Shown here: positions 36,623 through 48,959 of the stretch, in pieces
Layout: each line of letters opens with the position of its first letter
Numbering within the stretch: position 1 is the first letter of the stretch
Assembly: GCF_003573695.1 (NCBI RefSeq)
Contig: NW_020621936.1
Span: 11,222,001-11,286,000, forward strand
Length of the DNA: 64,000 nt
From: Papaver somniferum
Taxonomy: Eukaryota; Streptophyta; Magnoliopsida; Ranunculales; Papaveraceae
Direction: 5' to 3'
Made by a program: the position numbers and the translations under genes
Notes under the pieces: model-generated
Told to the model about the DNA's origin: nothing
Databases searched by the model: none
The model's input: only the letters and a program-made list of their open reading frames with translations

Positions 36623-37545
36623 TGAAAAAGCAGGGGTCTAACAACCACACCCAATATTTCGCTTAACAATTTGTATAGACTAACTCCAATATACTTTTAA
36701 GAGAATCAACTAGACAGTCAGACTCAATCTTAAGAAAAGTATATCAAAGAGTTATATCTCAATTTCCCAATTCAATCTGCAATCAAACAAATAGGAATTT
36801 GCGAGCCGGATTGAATATAAGAAATAACTTGGACGATATCAAAAACCAATATGCAAGTGTCAATCAATTTGATCAACAACCAAAGGTTGGATTCCCAATT
36901 GATTGAACTTACGCACAACCTGTGATATTTCAATTATATAAACAAATATAATGCGGAAAAGAAACACAGACACCAGAAATTTTGTTAACGAGGAAAACGC
37001 AAATGCAGAAAAACCCCGGTACCTAGTCCAGATTTGAACACCACACTGTATTAAGCCGCTAAAGACACTAGCCTACTCCAAGTTAACTTAGGACTGGAAT
37101 GTAGTTGAGCCCTAACCAATCTCACATTGATCAAGGTACAGTTGCGCTCCTTACGTCGTTGAATCCCAGCAGACTCTACGCACTTGATTCCCTTAGCTGA
37201 TCTCCCCACAACTAAGAGTTGCTACGACCCAAAGTCGAAGACTTGATAAACAAATATGTTTGACACAAAAAAGTATATTGAATAGATAAATCTGTCTCAC
37301 ACGGAAATACCTACGAGTTTTTGTTCCTCCTTTTGATAAATCAAGGTGAACAGGAACCAATTGATATTCCGGACTTATATTCCCGAAGAACATCCTAGTA
37401 ATATCAATCATCTCACAATGATCTTAACAGTATAGTAACGGAACAAGATATTGTGGAATCACAAATGATGATACGAAGATGTTTGTGACTACTTTTTATC
37501 TTACCTGTCGGAGATTGAATCTCGAGCAAATCTTATAGAAGATAG
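36623..37545 (-). mobile_element. 3' part of a related LTR, reversed
   Basis: The segment starts TGAAAAAGCAGGGGTCTAAC, exactly the reversed end of the solo LTR at 9493-11851, and follows that LTR to about its middle (compare 9493-10310). The most likely history is a minus-strand LTR inserted in the plus-strand one, whose far side was then lost at 37545. Confidence 0.8.
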
Positions 37546-38431
37546 TTGTTTTGGGGTAAAAACTGATTATGTTGTTTTTGGTAAATTTGGGTGTGTTGAT
37601 GGGAAACGAATTCAAACCCTAAACAAATGTACTGCACATGAGTACTTTTAGATTCGAGAGATCAATCTGTAAGACTCTGGCCTAAACCAAGAAATGGCCT
37701 TTCCAGATTCAATTCGGTCACAAAGTGAAGGAGAATGGTTGATATTAGGGAGGGAAGCGAAAAAGGTGTTTGAGATCAGAATGTTGAATTATGAAGGTAT
37801 GGTTGTTTTATGACTTGTATCAGAATACGGTTTCTGGCTGCTTGTGTTGATACACTTGTGTTCCTTTTGAAATAGGTTGAAATCTTATTTATACAAGTCA
37901 TGTTCGAGCACACCCTGATCTCGTAGGAAGTGGAGGTGATTAAGCAGTGGATAAGTGGGGTTGTGTAAAAAGTGGTGATCACAACGTTTCCATTGCGAGG
38001 GAAAAACTGGCCACACTTTAGCCCACTACTCTCATTGTTGTTAACCGTCCGTCCTTTCCTGACACTTTCTCGTAATGGGAGCATTGCACTCCGCACGCTG
38101 TAAACCGCTAGGCCAACACCCCAGTGAGCATCCCCCAGTTTGTGACATGTTTGATGTCTTGAGTAAATGGGTCAAGTCGTGAGACTCGCCGCTAAAAGCA
38201 GCACATAGTTCCTTTAGGTCAAATAATAAAATTATTTGTGAAATCAATATTTATAAATCATTGCTTATAATCGATGTATATAAAGCATCGCTTTTAAACA
38301 AGCAGCTGAAAATAATCGATGTGCAGGAAACATCGTTGTTTTAGAGCTTGTTCAAATTAGTCGCGAATTGAACGTCTTAAAAAAGTAGCATAACAGGCCA
38401 CCTTTGTGCGATCGTTTGAGAACCCTATGGG
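37546..38431 (-). mobile_element. LTR fragment related to the large gypsy element
   Basis: Blocks such as TTCGAGAGATCAATCTGTA and TTCGGTCACAA match the LTRs at 43763 and 53878. The part from 37740 to 38010 matches 57405-57695 closely, so this is a second copy of the older LTR family in which the large element sits. Strand is assigned by analogy to that element. ORFs at 37776-38247 are not taken as genes. Confidence 0.65.
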
Positions 38432-41258
38432 TGTTTTAGAGCATAGATCGGTTGAACCCACCAAGTGTTGGTATGTCAAGTATGGTTGTCATATTTTAGT
38501 GAGCCAAAACTCATTTAAGAGTCGCTTGATTATGTACTAGAGTCAACTTAGTATAGGTTAGCTTGAAAGTATTAGGATATGCGACATTACGAATATTGCG
38601 AAGACTTGAAGAAGTCAAGAAGTAAGGAGCTACAACGACAACATCATCCTTCCACTTGAGGTTAGTGATATTTTACTTGAACTGTTTCATTCCCTAACGT
38701 ATCTTTCAAGTCGTGCATATTGAAAACAAAACTGCGAAGCATGAATGATTATACTCTAGTTAGACATGGTATTAAGGAGTACAATACGAGGTTTATTTCT
38801 TAACCATTAAACTTTATAGATAAGACATCGACATAATCGTTTGAATGCTATTGTGATAATGTATGGGTATAAGGTGAAGATTTCATCATAGGAAACAATG
38901 GTTTACATTTGTTTTAAGGAAGTAAATTCATGAACTTGTTTTGTGAATCGAAAGAGAAATCTCCAGGCATTATTGGTATTATTATTCATTGCATATCTTT
39001 TGAACTACCAAAATGTGTGATTAGTATAATCGTTCATGACTTGTTTATATTCTTGGTAAAACTATTCACAAAGGCCTAACTTTTGTATTGGTTATGACTT
39101 TTATTAGTGAAACCGATCTTAAGTAATCACCTGAGATGGTATGATCGATTTAGTGTTATTGGTACGACCGACTCTGGGTAAAGGGGAACTGATCCTAGTA
39201 AGAGGTGCAACCTATCACAAAGGGGAATCGATCCTTGTATGAGGTGAAACAAGTTTTTAGTAGAAAGGGGAACCGATCCTATGGACATGTGCAACACGTT
39301 TTTAGGCAAAGGGGAACCGATTCTATGGACATGTGCAACAAGTACAAGTTAGATACCATATATATGTGGGGAACCGATCCTAGTACCTAGTCAACCGAAT
39401 TTTGGTAACTAGCGTGACTATGCAAAGTACTCACATGGAGGTAGAACCGAAACTTGTTTTGGTAGAACCGTGAAACCCATGTTTAGTGGTTGAGTGTTCT
39501 TGATCAATCACGTAGTTCTTGAAAGTCATATGAACCAATTTTAAACTTGTTTGGAAGTGTGGAAAATCGTTTTCAAGATTGTAAGTATGAAAGAGGACTT
39601 ACAAAGTAAAGATATCGACATACTTTGAACATGTGCAATAACGCTTATCTTTAATTGTTCAAAATTATTCCTTAATAGCTAAAGGAAGAAAATCCCGGAT
39701 CGAATAAAATATATTGAGAATCTTTTATTTAAGGTTTTTAATTTTATTTTTGGAAAATGAAAATTAGTAATGTGCATTTGCTAGTAGGAGATTTTCTAAT
39801 AGATTTTCGGTCATTATTTGGACCAAGCATTTCCAGGAATTATGGAAACCGAATCTGGAATATATTGCATATCTTGAGAATATTTTCGGTTTTGGAAATT
39901 CCTTGGTGTCCAAACTTCCTTGGTCTATAAATATCAAAGTTTGCATTTCGAGCAAACTAATCCTCAGATACAACAGAACTATCTCAGCTGTGCTGCTACT
40001 GGTGAAGCCGCCTATTCGGAGAGGAGAGTAACCTAATAAGGCAAAATCTCTTATGGTCGCTCAGTTTAAAGACTTCTTTGGGATTGAGAAGCTCTATTAG
40101 TACCGTTGGTAGGAAACTACATAATTACGATTTATCTTTTGTTTTTAATTGATTTGATTGACTAACGGTGGTTGAACTTTGATTGCACCTAGTTTGTTTA
40201 TGCTTGAGAATCTTCTCTTCTGATATAAGATTCACTGAAACAAGATCGAAGTTTCGACGGGGATCTTTAGACTATTTGTAGATCTAAAGACGTATTGTGA
40301 TAATCCATTATTAACAGACTCTGTTCTGTGCGTGATTGATCACAAGAGATTCAAGTTGATTGTGTGCAGGTGTTTATTGAAGATCTAAGAAGATTTGAAG
40401 ACAAAGAAGACTTTGAAGATTTCTGATTTGGGTTCATAATCTTTGGTGTGCACAATACTTGTTTCGGTAAAAGAGGATCCAACTATAATCGGTTTATCCT
40501 TGTGGTAGATTAGATTGATTAGTCGTGTAGATCGGCATCAATATAATTCTTTGTGATTAAAATTATTGATTGCAAAATCTTAACAATTACTTTGGTAGTT
40601 GATAATAAGATAGATCAAGAACCTGACAAAGGAATTTATTGAGATAAACAAAAGAGCCTTTTGTCGAACTCACATCACTTGGTTGAAAAGAGTTGATACC
40701 AAACAGATTTGTTGTTTCTTTACTTTTTGGAATACGAACCAAAGGAATTGTTCTAAGTACGTGACTTACTACAGGTCGGAGGCGTGGGAATACAGACGGA
40801 ACTAGGTGAACGATAGGTTTAGTTGCTTGGTCTCAACTATACGAAGTTGGTTTGATTTTGTATAGCGGCTTAATCCTGTGAGTATTCAATTCTGGACAAG
40901 GTCCAGGGGTTTTTCTGCATTGGCGGTTTCCTCGTTTACAAAATCTTGTTGTGTCATTTACTTTTATTTTTCGCAATTACAATTGTTGTTATTATAATTT
41001 AAAGTAAATTACACAAACGTTAATTCCTATTTGCTTGATATGTAATCCTATTGTGTTTGATTAAGTCCTAACCTTTTATCAAGTAAACATACTTCGTTGT
41101 TGTATTGTCTCGATCTAGTATCTATAGACGATCACACGAAGTGTGAACCGATTTGTTGTATTATCTCAACTCAGTCCATAGACAATCACTTTTGGAGAAA
41201 GGACTTATAGGTGGAAAAGTTTTAGTTTGAGGTATATTTGGATACCCTCGTCTTTTCA
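38432..41258 (+). repeat. 5' LTR of copia-type element
   Basis: It starts TGTTTTAGAGCATAGATCGG and ends CCCTCGTCTTTTCA. It matches the minus-strand LTR at 1-2688. The segment around TTTTTCTGCATTGGCGGTTT (40913-40932) is shared with the shorter LTRs at 9493 and 58886, so the three are related. Confidence 0.88.
39177..39410 (+). repeat. tandem repeat of about 50 bp in LTR
   Basis: Four or five units share AAAGGGGAACCGATCCTA and GACATGTGCAACA with small differences. It occupies the place of the array at 1690-2060 in the other LTR copy. Confidence 0.8.
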
Positions 41259-41260
41259 AT

Positions 41261-41272
41261 TGGTATCAGAGC
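41261..41272 (+). other. primer-binding site
   Basis: TGGTATCAGAGC begins two bases after the LTR. This is the standard site of plant copia elements, complementary to the 3' end of initiator tRNA-Met. Confidence 0.9.
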
Positions 41273-41340
41273 AAGCAAAAACGAAAAGATCTAACAATCA
41301 GTGTTTGGTGCAATCCAACCTATAAGATTGGGATCTAGAA

Positions 41341-43110
41341 ATGGTTTTTACAGAACCTGATAATGATTCAGTTAAAGTAAAGCAAGACATCAAGAGTTTT
41401 GAATTAACACTTGATGATGGCATCTACAATTCAATATCTGTAGACCTTCATGAAAGGGAATCTACTAGACAAGTTCACCTTGTTAATGATGTAGAAACTG
41501 GTGATAACTGGGAATCATGCCTAGAAAATCAGTTGGATGAAATATCCTATGATGGTGACTCAGATATTGATCGAGATGTGGACGATGATATCTAAAAATA
41601 CTCCAATATACTGAAGCCTTTGGGAAAGAGTAAACTCAAAACTTCTGATGTCATTGATCTCTTAACTCCTCTATGTCGACAGAACAAGAAGTTGAGAAAA
41701 GTATTTCAAGGATAACATTGTGGTTATCGCAGCGCTGAATATCTTCTTAAAGATCGTACAAACGATCTAAATTCTAAGAAATTAGAATGTGAAAATCTTC
41801 GAAGAGAACTGTTTTTGTCGGAAAAGAAACGTGCTGAATTGGAAGCAATGTTTAATTCTCGACAAATACAGGGTTTTGAAGAAAAAACAAGTGCTAGTCT
41901 CTCTCAAACAAAATTGCTAGAGAAAGAGCGTGATACTGCTCTTGAAAAAATTCACTTGTTGGAAGAGAAACTTGTTGAATCTGATGCAAGGATTAACTCT
42001 CAACAAAAGAGTTTTGAAGAGAAAGAAGGTGTATACCTCTCACGAGAAAAACACCTTGAGGCTGATCTAGTGGTGCTCTTGATAAAATCAAGACGTTGGA
42101 AGAAAAAAATTTGGAACTGAAAAAATCCAATGAAATCTCAAACAAGTTAACCTCAATGTTAGAAGCAAGTAGAAATCATTGTGATACACGAGGATTGGGC
42201 TATAAGGGAATAGATGCTTCAAATATTAGCAAAGAGGTAAAATTTGTTAAAGCTACAAATTCTTCTCAACCAGAGGCTTCCACTGATGACAAAGATGCTC
42301 ATATTTCTTGTAAAGAAGAAAAGTCTGTCAAGCCTAAGAATAGTGTTCAACCAGCAGTAATAGAAGAAGAAGAAAACTCGTCGAGCTCCAATGCAAGAGG
42401 ATCCACAAAAAGGTAACATCAAAACTCATATTTCGTATATTTATACTAAGCATTGTTATTATTTTGGTAATAAATGACACTTGCAATAGGGATGCAAAGT
42501 TCGTAAGATGCAAGATGCACTTTCTTTTGTATCAAACGAATTGGCTAAGTTTTCTCCTCATAAGAACTCAGATCGTTATTGTCTCAAGTTTAGGCAAAAG
42601 AATTATTATAATGATAGTTCAAATCTTGCATATCACTCGACAACGTCATCTCATAAAAGACCCGAATATAGAAAAGAGAGATAACTTTGTAAATGCAAAG
42701 AAAAGATCTGATGTTCCAAATTAAAGAAAGGGTGTTTCGCAAAATATTCAAAAGTACAATGATCCTAATGGTATGAAGGAGAAAGTTGCTCCTGCGAAAC
42801 CCAATCTAAATGGGTCCCGAAGTCCTCTATAGCCAAGAAGGGACCAAAAGTTAGTCACAAGAATGACTCTCAGTTGTTAATTGTTGGTGACAATAATTAC
42901 AAGAGTTTTCTTGAAAGACTAAAGAAAGACATCATGTCTGAAATCTCTTTTACTAGTGAACGTTGTGATAATGACGCTCTTCATCACAAGTCAAAGAAGA
43001 AAAACAAGAGATGGAACAAGAGAAAACAAACCAAGCAAGAGGTCAAGAATGATGATTCTGTCTTAGTAACTCGTGACAAACAAGACAAGGATCAACTCAG
43101 CACAACCTAG
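41341..43110 (+). pseudogene. broken gag-like coiled-coil region of copia-type element
   Basis: Open segments 41341-41595, 41815-42120 and 42874-43110 in the plus strand are separated by stops, and the frame changes near 42096. The first part is acidic (DNWESCLENQLDEISYDGD, DRDVDDD). The second (residues AELEAMFNSRQ to KKIWN) is a strong heptad-like coiled coil rich in Glu, Lys and Leu. The third is Lys-rich (KSKKKNKRWNKRKQTKQ). No capsid motif, CCHC knuckle, protease or polymerase is seen. Coiled-coil gag segments occur in Sirevirus-type elements. The product is certainly not intact. Confidence 0.6.
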
Positions 43111-43199
43111 TTGTGTTAGAATGTGCATGCTCATTGAAGAATCCGCAACAATCATGCCTTGCTACTCCGAAGGAAGACATCGCTCAACTATTATTTATG

Positions 43200-43710
43200 T
43201 TGTGAATATGTGTCGGTTTAATGGTTGGTAGAACTTTATATTTTCAGTTAACTTATTATTTTAATATGCTTTATCTGTTTTTCCGCCTTTTATCGGTATT
43301 TAGCAAAACCTGCATTGTTTCCAAATCATTTTAGTGATTACTTGAAAGTTAGTTGTTATTTCTGCTGGGCACCCATGTTAGGGATGATGTGCTCACCCAT
43401 TCCCACTTTCAGTTTCATAGATAGATTCAAGATGTACACGTGGCGATGAAAGCTTCGAGGAGTTGGTTGCGTTAGTTGGTTAGCTTCCGCTATGTTTATT
43501 TTGTGTTTATATTCTATCTGTAAACCAACACACTATTAAATATGTATCATCTGAGAGGAGTTCTTGTATTAATTTCAGAGAGGGTTTAGATTCTGGTTAA
43601 TCTTTGTTTAGAACTTTTCTCTCAGTGTTTTAAATAGATGTTTTAGATCGTTAGTGCCTCATTTTTATAATCTCTTGGATTAGTCAGCTGCTAGCTTAGG
43701 GGGCGCTACA
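43200..43710 (+). mobile_element. 3' end of another LTR
   Basis: It ends GGGGGCGCTACA. The 43341-43710 part is the reverse complement of the left end of the LTR at 57696 (shared GATGATGTGCTCACCCATTC and ATGTATCATCTGAGAGGA). The left boundary is approximate because similarity fades around 43200-43300. Confidence 0.75.
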
Positions 43711-43762
43711 TGGCCGTTCCAGTCTTGCTTCGGTCACAAAATGAAGGAGAAGGGTTGATCTT
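43711..43762. mobile_element. older LTR fragment, left side of insertion
   Basis: The 52 bases match 37700-37740 (TTCGGTCACAAA.TGAAGGAGAA). Its last five bases, ATCTT, are the left target duplication. The same fragment continues at 57405. Confidence 0.75.
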
Positions 43763-45446
43763 TGTAGATGGGAAAAACGATTTGCTGGTTTTTAAGGAAT
43801 TGAGGAGACGACCGTATGGAGGAGACTCCTCGAACCGAGCGAAATGTTAAACCTCATACAGATGCACCGCTGCAAAGGGGGTGCTTTAGATTCAAGAGAT
43901 CAATCTGTAGTACTCCGGCCTAAATCAAGAAAATGACCGTTCCAGAGTAAATTCGGTCACAAGAGAGGATGGGTTGATCTGTAGGAGGGAAGCTGCGAAA
44001 TGTGTGGAATCAATGGTAATCAAAGATTGTGGGTTAGTGAATTCTGAATATGATAAGCTCTGAGTGATTGAAATTGCTTAATTGATGAGTTGATGATCTC
44101 GTGTTGTCAATGAGACGTGAGATTGATGATACTATGATGCTAATGATTTAATCATGATTCAGAGACTTATTTATATTGCTGGAATTTTAGACACCATGAT
44201 CCCATGAAGTGTGACAATTGATGGAATCAAGGAGTGGGAAAGTGGAGATCGTGTTTGAAACCAGTTGCTCAACGTGTGGAAACTTGGTCGATTTTCCACC
44301 CACTACCTCGTGAATTCCTTCAACTGACTGCACGACTTGCTAACATTCCATCGTGTGTTTGAACACACGTGCCGTAGACCGCCAGACCAAAACCCTAAGT
44401 GATATCCCCCCCAAGTGACACGATTGACGTCTCGTGGTTTGTTAGTCAATTGATGACTTCGTGGTTTGATGGGACGATGAGTCCATGTAGTCGTTGAGTT
44501 GAAAATGATGTTCTGAAACTCGTGAATTGAACATGCCATGAGACAGAGATATAGTTCTTACGATGAAGTGAGCAAGTATTGCTCATCCGGTGGATCGTTG
44601 AATATTGATTGTTGAACCAATATTCCTTGGTTTGAACAAATATTTATCATCTGAGCAAGTGTTGCTCATATGATGAATTGTTGAATATTTGATCGCCTGA
44701 GCATGTGTTGCTCGTCTGATGGATTATTGGCAGCGTACCAAAAATATTAATTAGAATACTGGTCGTTGAACCGAGCATAATTAATAAAATTAATGACCAT
44801 GAGGTCGTCATAAAATTATTAAGGTTAGAATCTGGAGTGATGATCATTGGATTCAAAAACCCTAATTTGATCAATTGATGATCAATTCATGGTTCGTCAG
44901 AATGTAACCATGGGACGAAGGAGGGAGCGAATACCGTGGATCAACCATGTAGTGTCCATATGCTCAGATGAGCAAATACGAAGAACTCCTGAAGATTTGA
45001 CGATTTGTTGGTGAAAGAATGATTAAATGTTGGTTTAATCATTTATTCGAAAATGCTCATCTGAGCCTTAGGTGAGAAAACCTAATTAATTATGACGGAG
45101 TGAGGGACCGACCATGGGGTCATGAAACCGGCCCTGGGTAGTCCCGTGACCGCCTGACGATCACTTCATGAAAATCCAAAATTTTTGGGAGAGTTTTGGA
45201 CTTAATACGAGCAATTGTGCAAATTAGGTCAAAACTTGTGAAAATTGATGGGACCGGCTTCCGTGAGCCAAAGAGCCAATCTTGGTCGGTCAAGATAGCG
45301 TGATCGTGTCCCCAAGGCGTCCGCGTCTCAGTCCTGAGAATTTTGATATTTTCTGGCGTGCAATTGAGCATCCATTCAAGAAAATATGTCAAAATTAGGG
45401 TTTCGACGAAACTGAGGAAAACACCATGAGATGATGAAAAATAATT

Positions 45447-46310
45447 ATAAAATAAGGAATGAGGAGGCGTGGAACCGCCGTGGTCAAGGCATGGTCGGAT
45501 AATCGTGACCACGGTCCCGTGGTGCCTTTTCCTTAATTTTATAATATTTTGATGATTTTATGAATAATTCATGAATTTTGAGAAATTTGATGAATTTTGG
45601 GAGTTTCCATGAATTGAAAGAGTTTTTATGAGTTCAAGGAAGCAACAAATATTAAAATAATAAAACAAGGGCGTGTGGGACCGTGGAAGGCATGGTCGGC
45701 CGGCTAGGGCCCGGTCCCACGATTTTCCCTATTTTTTTTAATATTTTTAAGTATTTTGATGATTTGAGGGAATTTTTCCTAATTTGAGAGAAATATCATG
45801 AAATCAAGGAATTTGATGAATTCAAGGAAAACTAATAATAAAATAATAAAACAAAGGGGAGTGTGGGACCGGCTAAGGCATGGCCGGCCGGCCGGCCAAG
45901 GCCCGGTCCCACAAGTTTTCATAATTTATTTTATTATTATTTGATGATTTGTGCAAAAATACCATGAAATCAAGGAGTTTTTTTCATGAAATAAGAGAAA
46001 TGATAATAATAATAATAATAAAATAATAAGAAACCGTGGGTGTGGGGACGGTTGGGACCAAGGCATGGCCGGTTAGCCAATGGTCACTCCCCACACTCTT
46101 TTTCTTAATTTTATATTATTTTTATGGATTTATGGAAGTATCATGAAACCGAGGAGTTTCCTCAAGACGAAGGAGATTTGATAAAATGAGAGAATTTTCA
46201 TCAAATCATGGAAAATAATAAATATGCATTAAAAATATAAAACTGGCGTGCGATTGACCACGACACGGTCGGTCGGTCGTGTGTCCGTGCTCCCAGCACC
46301 CTGGTCAATA
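45447..46310. repeat. five GC-rich hairpin modules in LTR
   Basis: About every 190 bases the AT-rich LTR carries a GC-rich core of the form GTGGGACCG...GGCATGG.CGGCCGG...CGGTCCCAC (around 45475-45525, 45668-45725, 45858-45912, 46032-46098, 46250-46305). Each can fold back on itself. The spacers share ATCATGAAA, GAATTTGATGAATT and AATAATAATAA words, so the units are diverged tandem copies. Confidence 0.85.
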
Positions 46311-46589
46311 TTTTTAATTATTTATTATTTTTTTCTCTATTCTGCATAGGTTCATCCTTTCGTTGTATTTTTGAAATACTCGTTCGTGCGGTGACTGTTA
46401 GTGTATCGTCGTTGGATACACCTTCACCATTTAAATCGGGGCTTACTTAGAGGTAGCTCAGACGCCCGGACGTTGATTATTTATTACTAATTGTGGAATT
46501 CAATGGAGAATAATTCACAAAACTGAGTAATAATATGTTTATTATTAATTCATAGGATCAGCTGAGGATTCGACTACGCATTCATAATA

Positions 46590-46885
46590 ATGAAGTGAGC
46601 ATTACCATTCCATGGGATCGTAGATTCGACCATATAATCGAAGTAATTAAGATTTATCTATTACCATTTATGAGACCAGTTGTGGATTCGATCATGAAAT
46701 CGGAGTAATGAGATAATATAGTTATTGTTATTCTATGAGATCAAGTCGTGGATTCGATCATAGAATCAGAAAAATGGTTATTTCCATTCCAGGGGACCAG
46801 TCGTGGATTCGACCATGGAATAGGAGCAATTGTTATTGGCATTCCATGGGACCAGTCGTGGATTCGACCATGGAATAGGAGCAAT
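46590..46885. repeat. tandem repeat of about 55-75 bp in LTR
   Basis: Units contain ATTCCATGGGACCAGTCGTG and GATTCGACCATGGAAT with partial palindromy between the two halves. About five units are present. Confidence 0.85.
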
Positions 46886-47346
46886 AATAGATTATTCTGG
46901 GAATTCAGTAGTGAATGTCACGGCATAATCAATCTTGATTAGGAATAATTAACTTTGTGGCTCTATACTAGAAGCGCAAGCTATCTAGGAGCATTAATTA
47001 TCCTGATATGAGCTTTTCGGTAATTCATATCCTTTATATAGTCAGGGTAAACTCGTTGTTTATTCCTGAAGATGTTATCGCTCTATACTAGCAGAGCAAG
47101 CTGTCTAGGAGTTGTCCATCTCGTGATGCTATATAAAAATAATCACTGAAAGTATTCAGTATTCATGAGATATGTCGTTGTCCAGTCGTGAGACTACATA
47201 TCTACATGTACTCTGAGAGAAGGTACTCTCCGTTGAGAATTCGATGAGAGACCCGTGTCTCGATACTCACGTCTGATTGCTGAATCAGAGCTTCGTATAA
47301 TTATGAGTTTACGATTTTAGCCTTTATCGAAAATCCACCATCTACA

Positions 47347-47361
47347 TTAAGTCCCCTGCTT
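47347..47361 (-). other. polypurine tract of gypsy element
   Basis: On the minus strand AAGCAGGGGACTTAA directly precedes the TG of the 3' LTR. Confidence 0.65.
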
Positions 47362-48900
47362 GCTGAGGAAAGCTGTGTTCCTCAGTCAGCATTAAATGGT
47401 GATTTTCCGGCCATAAATAATAATACCAGTAATTGAACTTAGTTGTAGGTTGAGACGTTACCGGATTTAGAGAGCATGAGCAAACCACGACTTGATGAAG
47501 GCTTCAATGTCATGATTGGAGCGTCGTTTGATGAGCATAAATTGGTGTTGAACCGCTGGTTTGGACGACGAGTCCGTGGTCGGTTAGGATTCGCGGGTCC
47601 GACCCAAAAAATAAATCCTTGTTTTAGGAATAGACGCTTATTCGTTCGTTAGTTTAAGGAACAAACAAAATAGATCGGAGTCTAATGATATAAAATTCTG
47701 TCTATGAGCTTTCACGAAAACCAAAATTTTATCTTTGTGAGATTTCACAAAATGGAATAAACTCTCGTTCCAAAGGTGAATGCTCGCACGAGAGAAAAGT
47801 TTTTTTTTTTGAAAAGACGTGCGTCTGTTAATAAAATTTTTGTCTATGAGCTTTCATGAAAATTGTTATTTTCGATATGTGAGCGTTCACAAATTTTTGA
47901 AAATATACTCTCGCTTCAAAGACAGATGCTCGCGCGAAGGAGAAAAAGTATGTAGATATATTTTTCAAATTTACATGGGTTTCACGTTAAATATTTACAT
48001 ATTTTGTAAAATCATATTTTGATTTTGAACAACTGTTGAAAGTAGACAATTATACATGGTGAAATAATGTCTGTGAGTTTTCACAACTGTAGAATGGACG
48101 TCTATCCAATTTTCGAAAAACCAGTGGATGTTCACTCAGTAAAAACTTTACGTGGGTTGTCCACGGTTTCAAGAAAATCATTTTATGATTTTTGAGAAAT
48201 TGCTGGAAGCAAGCAATTGTATACATGATGAAATAATGTATGTAAGAGTTTGGCGATATTATAGTGTATGCACACATGTAGAAAACCAGCGAATGTTCAT
48301 ATGAAAGGTTATGTGAATTATTCATAGTTTCATGAAAAGTCAGGTGCTGGTTTTAAATAATGAATTTTGCTCATCTTCGCAAGTTTGAAGAGGCTAGCAA
48401 GTTTTTCCAAGGTTTTACGTTATTATCACTAAGTTCGTGAAACGTAAATAGGTAAGAGTGGAGGATTACCATTTTTGTAGACACTGTTGTGAGCACCTTT
48501 AATCCATGATTCATTGTTCTGTCGAATCCTGCGCTTTGTATGAACGATGTGCTCTGAGTGGTGATAGATCCTTCATAGTGAGTTGTATTCCTGGTTATTC
48601 CGTTAGATTTACCATAGGATGATCGTGTAGTGAGATCCCGGATCAATGTAGACTCCATGGAAATGGAGGAAAATCTACGGGAGCGGAGGGCCCAGAAGTA
48701 AGGACTATAGGGTGTTAGCAAATGACGTGCAGTCCCCAGCCGCTCCTTGTGTCATGACTTTACCCGTGTAATTAGGATCATGAGATCAAGGTTTGTTACT
48801 TATTTTCAGACTTTTGCTCCATCAATTGACGGTCTTCAACTTGTTCCCGGGTAAACAATTTATGAATCCAGCACTGATGAAGAAGTCAACGTAAGTACCC
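47362..48900. other. 3' non-coding interior of gypsy element
   Basis: Degenerate repeats of about 170 bases, with GTCTATGAGCTTTCA.GAAAA and TTCACAAA words, run from 47695 to about 48340. A minus ORF at 48371-48721 is not recognised. Confidence 0.5.
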
Positions 48901-48959
48901 TTTTTTGTGCACGTGATCGTGGAATCTCCTTGAATGACATAATAATAATTGTTGTTGAC

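Larger units (their letters stand above)
38432..43199 (+). mobile_element. copia-type element, 5' LTR and partial interior
   Basis: A 2.8-kb LTR, a primer-binding site and a gag-like region follow in order, after which the element is replaced by another LTR near 43200. There is no second LTR in this orientation, so it is 3'-truncated. Long LTRs, a TGGTATCAGAGC site and a coiled-coil-rich gag region recall the Sirevirus branch of Ty1/copia; that placement is inference. Confidence 0.7.
43763..47346 (-). repeat. 3' LTR of the gypsy element
   Basis: 3584 bases, aligned with 53878-57399 along its length with scattered substitutions. The longer size is mostly one extra copy of a repeat near 46800-46880. 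The minus ORF at 45120-45512 has a shifted counterpart in the other LTR and no known domain. Confidence 0.92.

Noticed and set aside
45120..45512. 130-codon ORF, with a 140-codon counterpart at 55203-55625
   Set aside because: Both lie in the LTRs of the gypsy element, are placed equivalently by common origin, and show no domain.
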